This document shows positions 1 to 6,582 of a stretch of 10,163 bases of DNA, one piece after another. This DNA is from an uncultured Synechococcus sp. (GTDB taxonomy: Bacteria > Cyanobacteriota > Cyanobacteriia > PCC-6307 > Cyanobiaceae). The position numbers and the translations under genes were made by a program. A model generated the notes under the pieces. That model had not been told where the DNA came from. It saw only the letters and a program-made list of their open reading frames with translations, and made no database searches. Location: positions 1 through 10,163 of the forward strand of contig CAJWIC010000035.1 of the NCBI GenBank assembly GCA_913040905.1, written 5' to 3'. Numbering within the stretch: position 1 is the first letter of the stretch; every line of letters begins with the position of its first letter.

Positions 1-623
1 TCAGCTACATGCGAGCCATCCCGAATTTCACGGTGATGGCTCCCAAGGATGAAGCTGAACTGCAGCGGATGATGGTGACCTGTCTGGACCACGACGGACC
101 CACCGCCCTGCGCATCCCCCGTGGGTCCGGCGTCGGCACGCCATTGATGGAAGAAGGTTGGGAATCGCTCCCCATCGGACGCGGTGAACTGCTTCGCGAA
201 GGTGACGACCTGCTGATCGTGGCCTACGGGTCCATGGTGCATCCCGCTCTCGACACCGCCACGCTGCTTGAGGAAGCCGGTCTCTCGACCACGGTCATCA
301 ACGCGCGCTTCCTTCGCCCTCTGGATCAAGCCCTGATCCACCCGCTCGCACGGCGGATTCAGCGGGTGGTGACCATGGAAGAGGGTGCTCTGGCCGGTGG
401 ATTCGGCGCCGCTGTTCTCGAGTCACTCTCCGATCAGGACATCAGTGTGCCGCTGCTTCGCATCGGTATCCCGGACAAGATGGTGGATCACGCCACACCG
501 CAGCAAAGCAAGGAATCGCTTGGACTGACGCCGGTTCAGATGGCGGAGCGCATCCGGCGCCGTTTTGAACTGGGCGGACGTGATCTTGCCGGTGCAGCAT
601 CGCTACCGGCGATCCAGTCTTGA
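1..623 (+). CDS. dxs: 1-deoxy-D-xylulose-5-phosphate synthase, C-terminal part (5' truncated by window)
   Basis: DXS is a thiamine-diphosphate enzyme that condenses pyruvate with glyceraldehyde-3-phosphate, the first committed step of the MEP pathway supplying isoprenoids for chlorophyll tails, carotenoids and quinones. The reading frame is open from the left edge (first full codon at base 3), so the ATG at 9 is internal. About 206 residues are visible, against about 640 for the whole family. They cover the end of the pyrimidine-binding domain ([15 protein letters not shown]) and the complete transketolase C-terminal domain: [41 protein letters not shown] and [15 protein letters not shown] are all DXS hallmarks. 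The stop is TGA at 621-623. The next gene follows 18 bases later in the same frame and strand, so they are probably cotranscribed. The identification is very secure; nothing can be said of the N-terminal two thirds. Confidence 0.97.
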   Translation, partial: SYMRAIPNFTVMAPKDEAELQRMMVTCLDHDGPTALRIPRGSGVGTPLMEEGWESLPIGRGELLREGDDLLIVAYGSMVHPALDTATLLEEAGLSTTVINARFLRPLDQALIHPLARRIQRVVTMEEGALAGGFGAAVLESLSDQDISVPLLRIGIPDKMVDHATPQQSKESLGLTPVQMAERIRRRFELGGRDLAGAASLPAIQS

Positions 624-625
624 AC

Positions 626-640
626 GCAGAGCTGTTCTGC
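626..640 (+). other. Small hairpin between dxs stop and the next start codon
   Basis: GCAGA (626-630) and TCTGC (636-640) are perfect inverted repeats around the loop GCTGT. The hairpin fills almost the whole 18-base gap and ends one base before the GTG start at 642. The only ribosome-binding-like bases (GCAGAG) lie in its 5' arm and loop. No T run follows, so it is not a classic terminator. It could damp initiation of the downstream gene unless ribosomes finishing dxs open it. With only five pairs, chance is a real alternative. Confidence 0.3.
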
Positions 641-641
641 T

Positions 642-1805
642 GTGCGCGTTCTGATTGCCGGGGCGGGACCGGCAGGGTCCAGCCTGGCTGTCCAACTGGC
701 TGAAGCGGGCTGGGCCGTCACGTTGGTGGATGCCCTGCCCTCCCCCGCGCGCAATGCCTATTCCAGTGCAGCTCTTCCCCTCGCTGAGGCTGATCGTCTG
801 GGGATTGCCGGTTCGTGTCGTTCCGCTAGCTGGTGGGGGTGGCAGCTGCTGGATCCCAACGGCCTCCAACACCAGTGGTGGGCCGTGGAGCAACAGGGGG
901 TGGTGCTGGATTTCGCATTGTTCAGAACCCAACTCTGGGATCGAGCCAGGCAGCACGGGGTGGAGCTGCTGAATGGATGCCGGGTGAGTCTTGATCGGCT
1001 GAAGGCACAGTCGGCGGATGTGATCCTGGCCTCAGCTGACGAGACGCAGCTTCGAACAGTTGACCTTGTGGTGGATGCCACGGGACCCGGGAGGCATCTG
1101 CAACGGCAGGCCGGCGTCGCCATTGAGTCCCGGGAAGACTCTTTGCTCAGTGGAGATGGGGTGGAATGGCTGCTCCAGGGTGACCCTCGCAGTACCGCGC
1201 CTTGGCGCGATCGGCTCAGTTTCATGCTGGGGCGTCACTGGATGGCCCATGGATACGGCTGGGTTTTTCCGATGGCCCACGACCAACTGAAGGTGGGGGT
1301 TTGTCGGTTGCCCCCTCCCCACGCAGACAAGGTTCCCTTGGGACGTTCATTGCAACGGTTGCTGCACCGATGTGGCCTGGATCAGCTGCCGGTGCTGGAT
1401 CGTCATGGTGGCCGTGTCGCAAGCACGATCAGACGTCGTCAACCCCTTGGTGCTGGGGCGTTATGGGCCGTGGGAGATGCTGCAAGCACAGCCAACCTGC
1501 TGGGTGGTGAAGGCATCCGCCATGCCATGGACAGTGCCTCAGTTCTGAGCGAATGCCTGCTGACGGAGGGATCCCACCAGGACTATCAAGTTGCGCTGCA
1601 ACGTCGGTTTGGTTGGCGTTGGACGGTATCCAATCGCCTGGCACGGAAAACCTGGTGGGGCCTAAACACAGCCGATGGCGATCGGCGTATCACGCGACTC
1701 ATTCATGGGTTGTCTGGACAGGCCTCGGCTGAGGACCTGTCCAGTTTGTTGTTTGCGTATCGGTTTGAGCGTTACGGCTGGCGTCTGCTTCCGTACCTCG
1801 TCTGA
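642..1805 (+). CDS. FAD-dependent oxidoreductase, geranylgeranyl-reductase family
   Basis: This is a 387-residue flavoprotein. The N-terminal Rossmann motif GAGPAG (residues 7-12), with acidic D30 at the end of the second strand, binds the ADP part of FAD. DATG (145-148) and VGDA followed by LLGGEGI (277-292) are the second and third FAD contacts. GYGWVFP (204-210) is the motif typical of geranylgeranyl reductases and related lycopene-cyclase-like enzymes. GTG at 642 is the only start, because the frame is closed by the dxs stop just upstream. It differs clearly from the usual cyanobacterial ChlP, whose N-terminus carries a conserved cysteine in a CGGAIP-type motif; that motif is absent here. 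The exact substrate is therefore unknown. Linkage to dxs suggests an isoprenoid, such as a carotenoid, quinone or prenyl chain, but that is inference. No membrane segment is evident. Confidence 0.85.
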   Translation: MRVLIAGAGPAGSSLAVQLAEAGWAVTLVDALPSPARNAYSSAALPLAEADRLGIAGSCRSASWWGWQLLDPNGLQHQWWAVEQQGVVLDFALFRTQLWDRARQHGVELLNGCRVSLDRLKAQSADVILASADETQLRTVDLVVDATGPGRHLQRQAGVAIESREDSLLSGDGVEWLLQGDPRSTAPWRDRLSFMLGRHWMAHGYGWVFPMAHDQLKVGVCRLPPPHADKVPLGRSLQRLLHRCGLDQLPVLDRHGGRVASTIRRRQPLGAGALWAVGDAASTANLLGGEGIRHAMDSASVLSECLLTEGSHQDYQVALQRRFGWRWTVSNRLARKTWWGLNTADGDRRITRLIHGLSGQASAEDLSSLLFAYRFERYGWRLLPYLV

Positions 1806-1823
1806 ACGCGACAGCGATTCAGA
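1801..1823. terminator. Hairpin containing both stop codons of two convergent genes (possible bidirectional terminator)
   Basis: TCTGAA (1801-1806) and TTCAGA (1818-1823) are perfect inverted repeats. Inside them CGC (1807-1809) pairs with GCG (1814-1816) around the tetraloop GACA, with one unpaired A at 1817. This gives a nine-pair stem. The left arm contains the TGA of the oxidoreductase and the right arm contains the TGA of psaK on the other strand. No T run follows on either side, so it is not a standard intrinsic terminator, but it is the only structure available between two convergent genes 13 bases apart. Confidence 0.45.
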
Positions 1824-2076
1824 GAACGCCGCGGGCAGCCAGACCCTGGATGGCACCGATGCCGATGATGTGGCCGAGGCTGGTGGTGCCCAGCAGTGCA
1901 GCATGGCCCATGCCACCGAAGAAGGCTGCGTTCGGCAGCGCGGCACCGACGTTGGGGTGCTTGATGGTGGCCTTGCCCACGGCAATGGCGATCACATTGC
2001 AGACAATCATCACCAGGGCAACCTTCGGTGACCAGGTCACGGTTGCGGGGGCGATGGCGAAGAGAGGGGTCAGCAT
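1819..2076 (-). CDS. psaK: Photosystem I reaction centre subunit X (PsaK)
   Basis: PsaK is a small thylakoid membrane protein at the edge of photosystem I that binds chlorophyll and carotenoid and helps antenna contact. The 85-residue product has the family's usual length and layout: a short N-terminus, a first membrane segment at about residues 17-36 (WSPKVALVMIVCNVIAIAVG), a polar loop with KATIKHP and ALPNAAFFGG, and a second membrane segment at about 57-79 containing the conserved TTSLGHIIGIG. The ATG at 2076 is fixed by a TGA codon immediately upstream in frame. No Shine-Dalgarno sequence precedes it, and a seven-residue mini-ORF ends directly against this ATG. The gene follows the DUF3593 gene by 57 bases on the same strand and converges with the oxidoreductase gene. 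The identification is secure. Confidence 0.96.
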   Translation of the reverse strand: MLTPLFAIAPATVTWSPKVALVMIVCNVIAIAVGKATIKHPNVGAALPNAAFFGGMGHAALLGTTSLGHIIGIGAIQGLAARGVL

Positions 2077-2100
2077 TCAAGCCAGTGAGCGACGCTTCAT
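2077..2100 (-). CDS. Possible seven-residue leader mini-ORF abutting psaK
   Basis: On the minus strand an ATG at 2100-2098 opens the peptide MKRRSLA. Its TGA stop occupies 2079-2077, so the psaK ATG at 2076-2074 follows with no gap and in the same frame. The start is preceded by CTGAAG, a weak ribosome-binding candidate, while psaK itself has none. If translated, it could feed terminating ribosomes into psaK. A run this short arises easily by chance, so this is a suggestion only. Confidence 0.25.
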   Translation of the reverse strand: MKRRSLA

Positions 2101-2133
2101 CTTCAGAGCTCAGCAGTCTTCTGTCTGCACCTC

Positions 2134-2430
2134 TTAAGAGTTGTTCACCCTGTTGGTGCCGGAACGAAGCAAGCCGATCACCAGAACGGCATTGGCCAGG
2201 GTGAGAAAGGCTTCCGCTCCCCCATGCAGGGCATCCACCTCCACCAGCTCCGCATCGCAGCAGCGCAGCGCCAGCACGGCGGCGACGATGGTTATCAGCA
2301 CGAACAACAGCGTCAGCCGGAACCCCCAGAGTGCGAGTTCCGGCAGGGTCTCACTGCGTTTGAGCCAACGCAGAAACAGCAGATAGGGCAGCAGGGACAA
2401 GGCGAACAGTGGTGCAGGATCAAAGTCCAT
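2134..2430 (-). CDS. DUF3593 membrane protein
   Basis: This 98-residue protein of unknown function matches the DUF3593 pattern known from cyanobacteria and plastid-bearing plants. Visible landmarks are LFALSLLPYLLFLRWL at residues 8-23 (first membrane segment), a second hydrophobic stretch at about 38-55 (FRLTLLFVLITIVAAVLAL), and the signature VDALHGGAEAFLTLANAVLVIGLL at about 65-88, which includes the third membrane segment. A CC pair sits at residues 57-58. The ATG at 2430 starts three bases after the stop of the DUF2499 gene and in the same frame, with no separate ribosome-binding site, so translation is probably coupled. The family's restriction to oxygenic phototrophs and its position beside psaK suggest a thylakoid role, but no biochemical function can be read from the sequence. 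Confidence 0.85.
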   Translation of the reverse strand: MDFDPAPLFALSLLPYLLFLRWLKRSETLPELALWGFRLTLLFVLITIVAAVLALRCCDAELVEVDALHGGAEAFLTLANAVLVIGLLRSGTNRVNNS

Positions 2431-2433
2431 GGC

Positions 2434-2712
2434 TCAGTTCGTTGTCCGACCTGGCAGAAGGAACCACGCCGCCCAGGCCAGCGCGATGTTGCCGATGAGG
2501 GTGAGGGCCGCCTGCAGGGTCACCAGGGGTCGAAGGGCTTCGCTGTTATCAAACAAATGCCAGGTGCACGCCGCCATGGCACTGATCAAGGCCGGCACCA
2601 TGGCCATTGCCAACCACGGCAGTCCTCGGCGTTGAATCAGGACGATGGCCAGGCTCCACTCGATCACCGAGGTGACATGGATCCACCAGGTGCCGAGGGA
2701 CAGGGCGTGCAT
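2434..2712 (-). CDS. Ycf49-like DUF2499 membrane protein
   Basis: This 92-residue protein belongs to the DUF2499 family, which includes the algal plastid-encoded Ycf49. Landmarks are LGTWWIHVTSVIEW at residues 6-19, a short basic loop (QRRGLPW), a second membrane segment at about 33-49, the conserved ACTWHLFDN at 48-56, and LVTLQAALTLIGNIALAWAAW at 63-83 as the third membrane segment. It is the first gene of a three-gene run on the minus strand (DUF2499, DUF3593, psaK). It starts at the ATG at 2712, only 60 bases from the divergent csaB start, so its promoter must lie in that gap. The function is unknown; conservation in cyanobacteria and plastids points to the photosynthetic membrane. Confidence 0.88.
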   Translation of the reverse strand: MHALSLGTWWIHVTSVIEWSLAIVLIQRRGLPWLAMAMVPALISAMAACTWHLFDNSEALRPLVTLQAALTLIGNIALAWAAWFLLPGRTTN

Positions 2713-2772
2713 GGGGTCAGCCTAATCAGGGTGTTCGGTCGATAATGAGACCCAATTGCGGAGGTCAGTCCC
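2713..2772. promoter_or_regulatory. Divergent intergenic region with promoters for the DUF2499 gene and csaB
   Basis: The 60-base gap separates two outward-reading genes and must hold both transcription starts unless they lie inside the genes. On the plus strand GATAAT at 2741-2746 matches a -10 box in five of six positions, and GGAGG at 2760-2764, eight bases before the GTG at 2773, is a good ribosome-binding site that supports the csaB start. I cannot identify a matching -35 box, nor a convincing promoter for the minus strand. Confidence 0.4.
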
Positions 2773-3837
2773 GTGGCTGCCAGATCCGTTCCGGTTTATC
2801 TCCTCTGCGGCTACTACGGCGAGAACAACCTCGGGGATGACGCCCTACTGACGGTTCTGCTCAAGGAGATTCCGCAGCCCTGTCGATTGCTCGTCACCGC
2901 CCACGACGCGCATGCAGTCGCCGAACTGGCGCCCGATGCCGAAGTGGTGAACCGTCGCTCTCTGCGTTCGGTTCTGCGCTCCATCGGAAGGGTCGATGCC
3001 GTGGTGTTCGGCGGCGGCAGCCTGCTCCAGGACAGCACCAGTCTTCGAAGCCTGATCTATTACCTGGTGATCATCGCCATCGCCCGGTTGCGGGGCTGCT
3101 CTGTTCTGCTCTGGGGTCAGGGGCTCGGTCCGCTTCAGCGTCGTATCAGTCGTGCAATGGTGCGCCTGCTGCTTCCCTCCTGCAGCAGTGCCAGCTGGCG
3201 GGATCAGACATCCATGGATCGAGCCAGGCGCTGGGCTCCTCAGTTGCCGATGCAGCTCGCTCCGGATCCAGTCTGGGGACTGCAAAGGCAGTCCTGGGCT
3301 GGAGGTCAATCGATCGTGGTGTGCTGGCGTCCGTCCCCCCTGCTGGCTCTTCGGGAGTGGACTGTGCTTCTGAATGCTCTGCAGGCGCTGGCGGAGGAAC
3401 TGGATGCACCGGTCCGTTGGTTGGCGTTTCATCGCCACCAGGATGCAGAGCTGCTGGATTGGCTCACTGATCAACGAGTCGTGACTCCTGGGTTGCGTTC
3501 ACGCAGCACAACAGTGGTTCCTACGTCACTGGAGACGGTGTTTGCGTCGGTTCGCAAGGCTCGCCTGGTGATCCCGATGCGGCTCCATGCGTTGATCCTG
3601 GCTCGACTCGCCCTTTGTCCGATGGCGGCCTTGAGTTACGACCCCAAGGTGGAAGCCGCCGCTGCCATGGCGGGAGTTCCCTGCACCTCCCTCGATGCAT
3701 TGCCGGATGAACAGGCGCTCCTGAGCCAGTGGAGATCAGCCTTGGACAACCCCGCCGACCCTGAGCAGGTGGAGAACATCCGATCCCAAGCCGCCCTGCA
3801 TGGCCGCCAACTCAGGCGCTTCCTGCCTCAGCGGTGA
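2773..3837 (+). CDS. csaB: Polysaccharide pyruvyl transferase CsaB
   Basis: CsaB transfers a pyruvyl group from phosphoenolpyruvate to sugars of a cell-wall polysaccharide; in Gram-positive bacteria the ketal anchors S-layer-homology-domain proteins. The 354-residue product shows the family pattern: GYYGENNLGDDALL at residues 13-26, VVFGGGSLLQD at 77-87, LWGQGLGPL at 113-121, the segment CWRPSPL at 184-190 (the family usually reads R-P here), IPMRLHALILA at 267-277 with the conserved R-L-H, and SYDPKVEA at 288-295. The start is GTG at 2773, supported by GGAGG eight bases upstream. It stands alone on the plus strand between the divergent DUF2499 gene and the convergent ggtA. No surface-layer protein or other polysaccharide gene is visible nearby, so the acceptor glycan is not indicated. 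Confidence 0.92.
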   Translation: MAARSVPVYLLCGYYGENNLGDDALLTVLLKEIPQPCRLLVTAHDAHAVAELAPDAEVVNRRSLRSVLRSIGRVDAVVFGGGSLLQDSTSLRSLIYYLVIIAIARLRGCSVLLWGQGLGPLQRRISRAMVRLLLPSCSSASWRDQTSMDRARRWAPQLPMQLAPDPVWGLQRQSWAGGQSIVVCWRPSPLLALREWTVLLNALQALAEELDAPVRWLAFHRHQDAELLDWLTDQRVVTPGLRSRSTTVVPTSLETVFASVRKARLVIPMRLHALILARLALCPMAALSYDPKVEAAAAMAGVPCTSLDALPDEQALLSQWRSALDNPADPEQVENIRSQAALHGRQLRRFLPQR

Positions 3838-3854
3838 TATTCAGTTTTGTGTTG

Positions 3855-3888
3855 ATCGAAACTGCCTTCGATAGCCCTGAATCGGGGC
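3855..3888. terminator. Two tandem hairpins in the csaB/ggtA convergent gap
   Basis: ATCGAA (3855-3860) pairs with TTCGAT (3867-3872) around ACTGCC. Two bases later GCCCTG (3874-3879) pairs with CGGGGC (3883-3888), including one T-G wobble, around AAT. They sit in the 92-base gap between two convergent genes, where transcription from both sides must end. Neither is followed by a T run in either direction, so this is a candidate bidirectional end signal rather than a textbook intrinsic terminator. The remainder of the gap shows nothing recognisable. Confidence 0.35.
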
Positions 3889-3929
3889 CTGATGATCTAC
3901 ATGAGTTGTGCAGGTTGGATAAGCCTTGG

Positions 3930-4901
3930 TTATGCAGCCAGCCGACGACCACTGCCGGCATCAAAGCGATGCTCCGCACTGGTGGGCCAGTTCACAGATA
4001 AGGGCTCGCTCAGGCAGAGATCACCGGCACAAAGCATTCTCAGAGCACCTCGGGGGCTGTCCAATAACAACAGCTGGCTCGCTCCCTGCCATTCACGACT
4101 GATCAGACGGCAGGGCATGCCCTCGGGATCAAAGTACAGATCCTCCGGTCGGATGCCGATGCTCACCTGTTGATCCACGGGAAGCAGATTGATCTGGGGA
4201 CGGCCGATGAAACTGGCGACAAATTGGCTGGCTGGCGATTTGTAGAGCTCTTCAGGGGTGCCGATCTGTTCGATGCGTCCATCCTTGAGGACGGCGATGC
4301 GGTTGGCCAGAGCCATCGCCTCCTGTTGGTCGTGGGTGACATACAGCACAGGTTGGGTTCCCTCCAGGATCAGCTGGCGCAGTTCCGGACGCAGGTCATC
4401 CCGCAACTGGGCATCCAGGTTGCTCATCGGTTCATCCAGCAGGTAAACCCTTGGATCGCGGAGCAGAGCTCTGGCCAGGGCAACCCGTTGACGCTGGCCG
4501 CCGGAAAGCTGCTGGGGACGTCGATCGGCCATCTCCCGCAGTCGCACCGTCTCCAACACCGATTCGATCCGTTGTTGCCGTTGCGCGGGGGAAACACCGC
4601 GGATCTTCAAACCGAGGTTGAGGTTTTCCCTCACGCTCAGGTGAGGAAACAGTGCATAGCTCTGAAACACCATGGCGATGCGCCGGCGTTCCGCTGGGAT
4701 GCGGTCAAGCGGCACACCATCGAGTTCGATCGATCCTTCGTCCTGGCGTTCCAATCCGGCGATCAGGCGCAAGGCTGTGCTTTTGCCACACCCGCTGGCA
4801 CCCAGCAAAGCAACACATTCGCCCTCATCAACCTGCAGATTGAGGTCCCGCAGAATCCACTGATCCCCGAAGCGTTTGCCGAGTCCGTTGAGGTGCAACA
4901 T
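3930..4901 (-). CDS. ggtA: ABC transporter ATPase of the glucosylglycerol (osmolyte) uptake system
   Basis: This is the 323-residue ATP-hydrolysing subunit of a sugar-type ABC importer (MalK/UgpC class). Visible motifs are Walker A GASGCGKST (34-42), the Q-loop with Q80 in VFQSYALFPHLSV, the signature LSGGQRQRVALARAL (132-146), Walker B VYLLDEP (152-158), the D-loop SNLD (160-163) and the switch H190. After about residue 235 comes a TOBE-like tail with GIRPEDL (249-255). The whole is about 45 residues shorter than E. coli MalK (371), the difference falling in the C-terminal regulatory part. Its ATG overlaps the last base of ggtD (TGATG), making it the last gene of the operon. AAAGG lies four bases before the ATG. 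Without its neighbours it would be only a generic sugar ATPase; the ggpS linkage justifies the ggtA name. Confidence 0.9.
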   Translation of the reverse strand: MLHLNGLGKRFGDQWILRDLNLQVDEGECVALLGASGCGKSTALRLIAGLERQDEGSIELDGVPLDRIPAERRRIAMVFQSYALFPHLSVRENLNLGLKIRGVSPAQRQQRIESVLETVRLREMADRRPQQLSGGQRQRVALARALLRDPRVYLLDEPMSNLDAQLRDDLRPELRQLILEGTQPVLYVTHDQQEAMALANRIAVLKDGRIEQIGTPEELYKSPASQFVASFIGRPQINLLPVDQQVSIGIRPEDLYFDPEGMPCRLISREWQGASQLLLLDSPRGALRMLCAGDLCLSEPLSVNWPTSAEHRFDAGSGRRLAA

Positions 4902-5719
4902 CAGCCTTTGATCGCTCCGTTGGTCAGCCCGGACACGATCTGACGCTGACAGATCAGCACCAGGAGCAGCAATGGGATGGAGCCCAGAACCGTCGCGGCG
5001 GCGTAGGCGCCGTAGGGAATGGAATAGATCGACGATCCGGCAATGCGGGCCATGGCAACCGGAAGGGTCAGCAGTTCGTCCCGGCTGAGCCAGGTCAGGG
5101 CGATGGGGTATTCATTCCAGGCGAACAGAAACACCAGAATCGCCGTGCTTGCGCTGGCTGGCGCCAGCAGGGGCACCAGGACCCATCGGAGGCGCTGCCA
5201 CAATCCGAGCCCCTCCAATCGGGCCGCATCCTCCAGTTCCCTGGGAAGTGCTTCAAAAGCTGAGGTCAGCAGCAGAAGGGCCAAAGGCATGGCGAGTCCT
5301 GAGTAGGGCATGGCCAGGGCGATCAGACTGTTGCCCAGTGAAAAGCGACGGGCCAGTTCCAGCAATGCAAGGAACAACAAGACGTAGGGAAACAGTGCAG
5401 CTGCAGCGGTGATCCAACGCAGTACGCGCCGCAGCTGGAGCGGAATTCTGGCCAGGCCATAGGCAGCGGGGATGGCCAGAGCAAGGGTGATGACGGTGGT
5501 TAGACCACTGACGATCGCGCTGTTGAGCAGATAGCGCCAGAAAGGTGGGTCGCTTGCCAGCAACTCCTTGTAATGAACAAGGGTCCACCGCTGCAGAAAT
5601 GGAATGGATCCATCCACCAGTGATTCGGCGGTGGAGAAGGAGCTGATCAGTTGCCAGACCATTGGCAGCAGAGACCACACCAGCAACAGGCAGATCCATG
5701 GTGCAAGCCGTCGCTTCAT
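4901..5719 (-). CDS. ggtD: ABC transporter permease (MalG type) of the glucosylglycerol uptake system
   Basis: This 272-residue membrane protein is the second permease of the importer. Hydrophobic segments at about residues 7-27, 65-90, 101-122, 131-153, 185-208 and 240-260 fit the six-helix MalG fold. The cytoplasmic EAA loop that docks onto the ATPase is at 158-188 (LPRELEDAARLEGLG, then VLVPLLAP, with invariant G170). FAWNEYPIALTWL (199-211) and the C-terminal GLTNGAIKG (264-272) are typical of this class. The start codon overlaps the ggtC stop in ATGA, and its own stop shares a base with the ggtA start. No independent ribosome-binding site is evident, so translation depends on ggtC. Confidence 0.9.
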   Translation of the reverse strand: MKRRLAPWICLLLVWSLLPMVWQLISSFSTAESLVDGSIPFLQRWTLVHYKELLASDPPFWRYLLNSAIVSGLTTVITLALAIPAAYGLARIPLQLRRVLRWITAAAALFPYVLLFLALLELARRFSLGNSLIALAMPYSGLAMPLALLLLTSAFEALPRELEDAARLEGLGLWQRLRWVLVPLLAPASASTAILVFLFAWNEYPIALTWLSRDELLTLPVAMARIAGSSIYSIPYGAYAAATVLGSIPLLLLVLICQRQIVSGLTNGAIKG

Positions 5720-6582
5720 GGTTGCACCGGTTTGATCAGACCGCTGAGCCGCAGCAGCATCGCCAGGATCAGCATCGTCAGCGTCAGCAATAGAAATCCT
5801 GCCAGCATGACGGTTGCGCTGTATCCGAAATCAAGGAAGCGCATCGCATTGAGGTAGGCGTAGAGCGCCATGCTTTCGGTGCTGCCGGCCGGTCCTCCCC
5901 CTGTGAGCACCTGGATCAGATCAAAGACGCCGAAGGCCTGGGCACCACGGAACAACAGAGCGATCAGGACGTAGGGCATCAACAACGGCAGGGTGATCGA
6001 CCTCAGGGCCTGGATCGGCCGTCCACCTTCGAGACGTAAGGCGCTGTAGAGATCCTCCGGGATGGTCTGCAAGCCAGCCAGCAACAGCAGTGCGATGAAC
6101 GGCGTCGTCTTCCAGACGTCGGCCATCACGGTGACGAGCCATGTCCACATAGGGGTGGAAAGGAGATTCAGAGGTCCCAGCCCCAGTGATTCAGACAGGC
6201 GTTCGAGGGGGCCGTAGGGAGTGTTGAAGATCCATCGCCAGCCCAGGGCCATCATCGTGGTGGGGAGTGCCCAGGGCAGTAAGGCCAAGGCTCGTACCAC
6301 CCCTCGACCACGCCAGCGTTGATCCAGAAGCAGGGCAATCGCAAGCGCGAGCAGCAGTTCCAGGCCAACGGAGACCCCGGCGAACCGGGTGGTCTGAAGC
6401 GCGTCCTGCCAGAAGCGCTGATCATCCAGCAAGCGAATCCAATTGGCTCCGCCATTGGCAACGGGAGTCAGGCCGGTGAGAACTGAATCGGCGTGAAAGC
6501 TCAGCCAGCCGTAGCGGAGCATCGGCCAGACAAAAACCAGACCCATCAGCAGCAACGCCGGCAGCAGCAACAGCAGATTCAT
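5716..6582 (-). CDS. ggtC: ABC transporter permease (MalF type) of the glucosylglycerol uptake system
   Basis: This 288-residue membrane protein is the first permease of the importer. Six membrane segments are visible at about residues 2-24, 67-87, 95-117, 146-170, 198-222 and 256-280. The EAA loop is at 175-203 (PEDLYSALRLEGG, then LPLLMP). DVWKTTPF (155-162) and LTGGGPAGSTE (227-237) are hallmarks of sugar permeases of this class. The protein begins almost directly with a membrane helix, so there is very little cytoplasmic N-terminus; the start is nevertheless set by the ATGA overlap with the ggtB stop. A G-rich stretch (GGGGG) lies about ten bases upstream and may serve as ribosome-binding site. 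Confidence 0.9.
   Translation of the reverse strand: MNLLLLLPALLLMGLVFVWPMLRYGWLSFHADSVLTGLTPVANGGANWIRLLDDQRFWQDALQTTRFAGVSVGLELLLALAIALLLDQRWRGRGVVRALALLPWALPTTMMALGWRWIFNTPYGPLERLSESLGLGPLNLLSTPMWTWLVTVMADVWKTTPFIALLLLAGLQTIPEDLYSALRLEGGRPIQALRSITLPLLMPYVLIALLFRGAQAFGVFDLIQVLTGGGPAGSTESMALYAYLNAMRFLDFGYSATVMLAGFLLLTLTMLILAMLLRLSGLIKPVQP

Noticed and set aside
9..11. ATG at 9 as a true start of a 204-residue protein
   Set aside because: The frame is open to the left edge and the upstream codons (Ser-Tyr) fit the interior of DXS, so it is an internal methionine of a truncated gene.
642..1805. Calling the flavoprotein chlP or crtL
   Set aside because: It shares family motifs but lacks the ChlP N-terminal cysteine motif and does not show a clear lycopene-cyclase signature, so only the family is named.
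2224..2745. A 173-codon open frame on the plus strand over the DUF2499/DUF3593 genes
   Set aside because: It is glutamine- and arginine-rich low-quality sequence antisense to two recognisable membrane proteins; no ribosome-binding site or family match is apparent.
2845..3474. A 209-codon open frame on the minus strand inside csaB
   Set aside because: It is antisense to conserved CsaB motifs and has no recognisable domain.
4170..4943. A 257-codon open frame on the plus strand across ggtA
   Set aside because: It lies antisense to a clear ABC ATPase with all its motifs; its peptide shows no family features. It is a shadow of G+C-rich codon structure.
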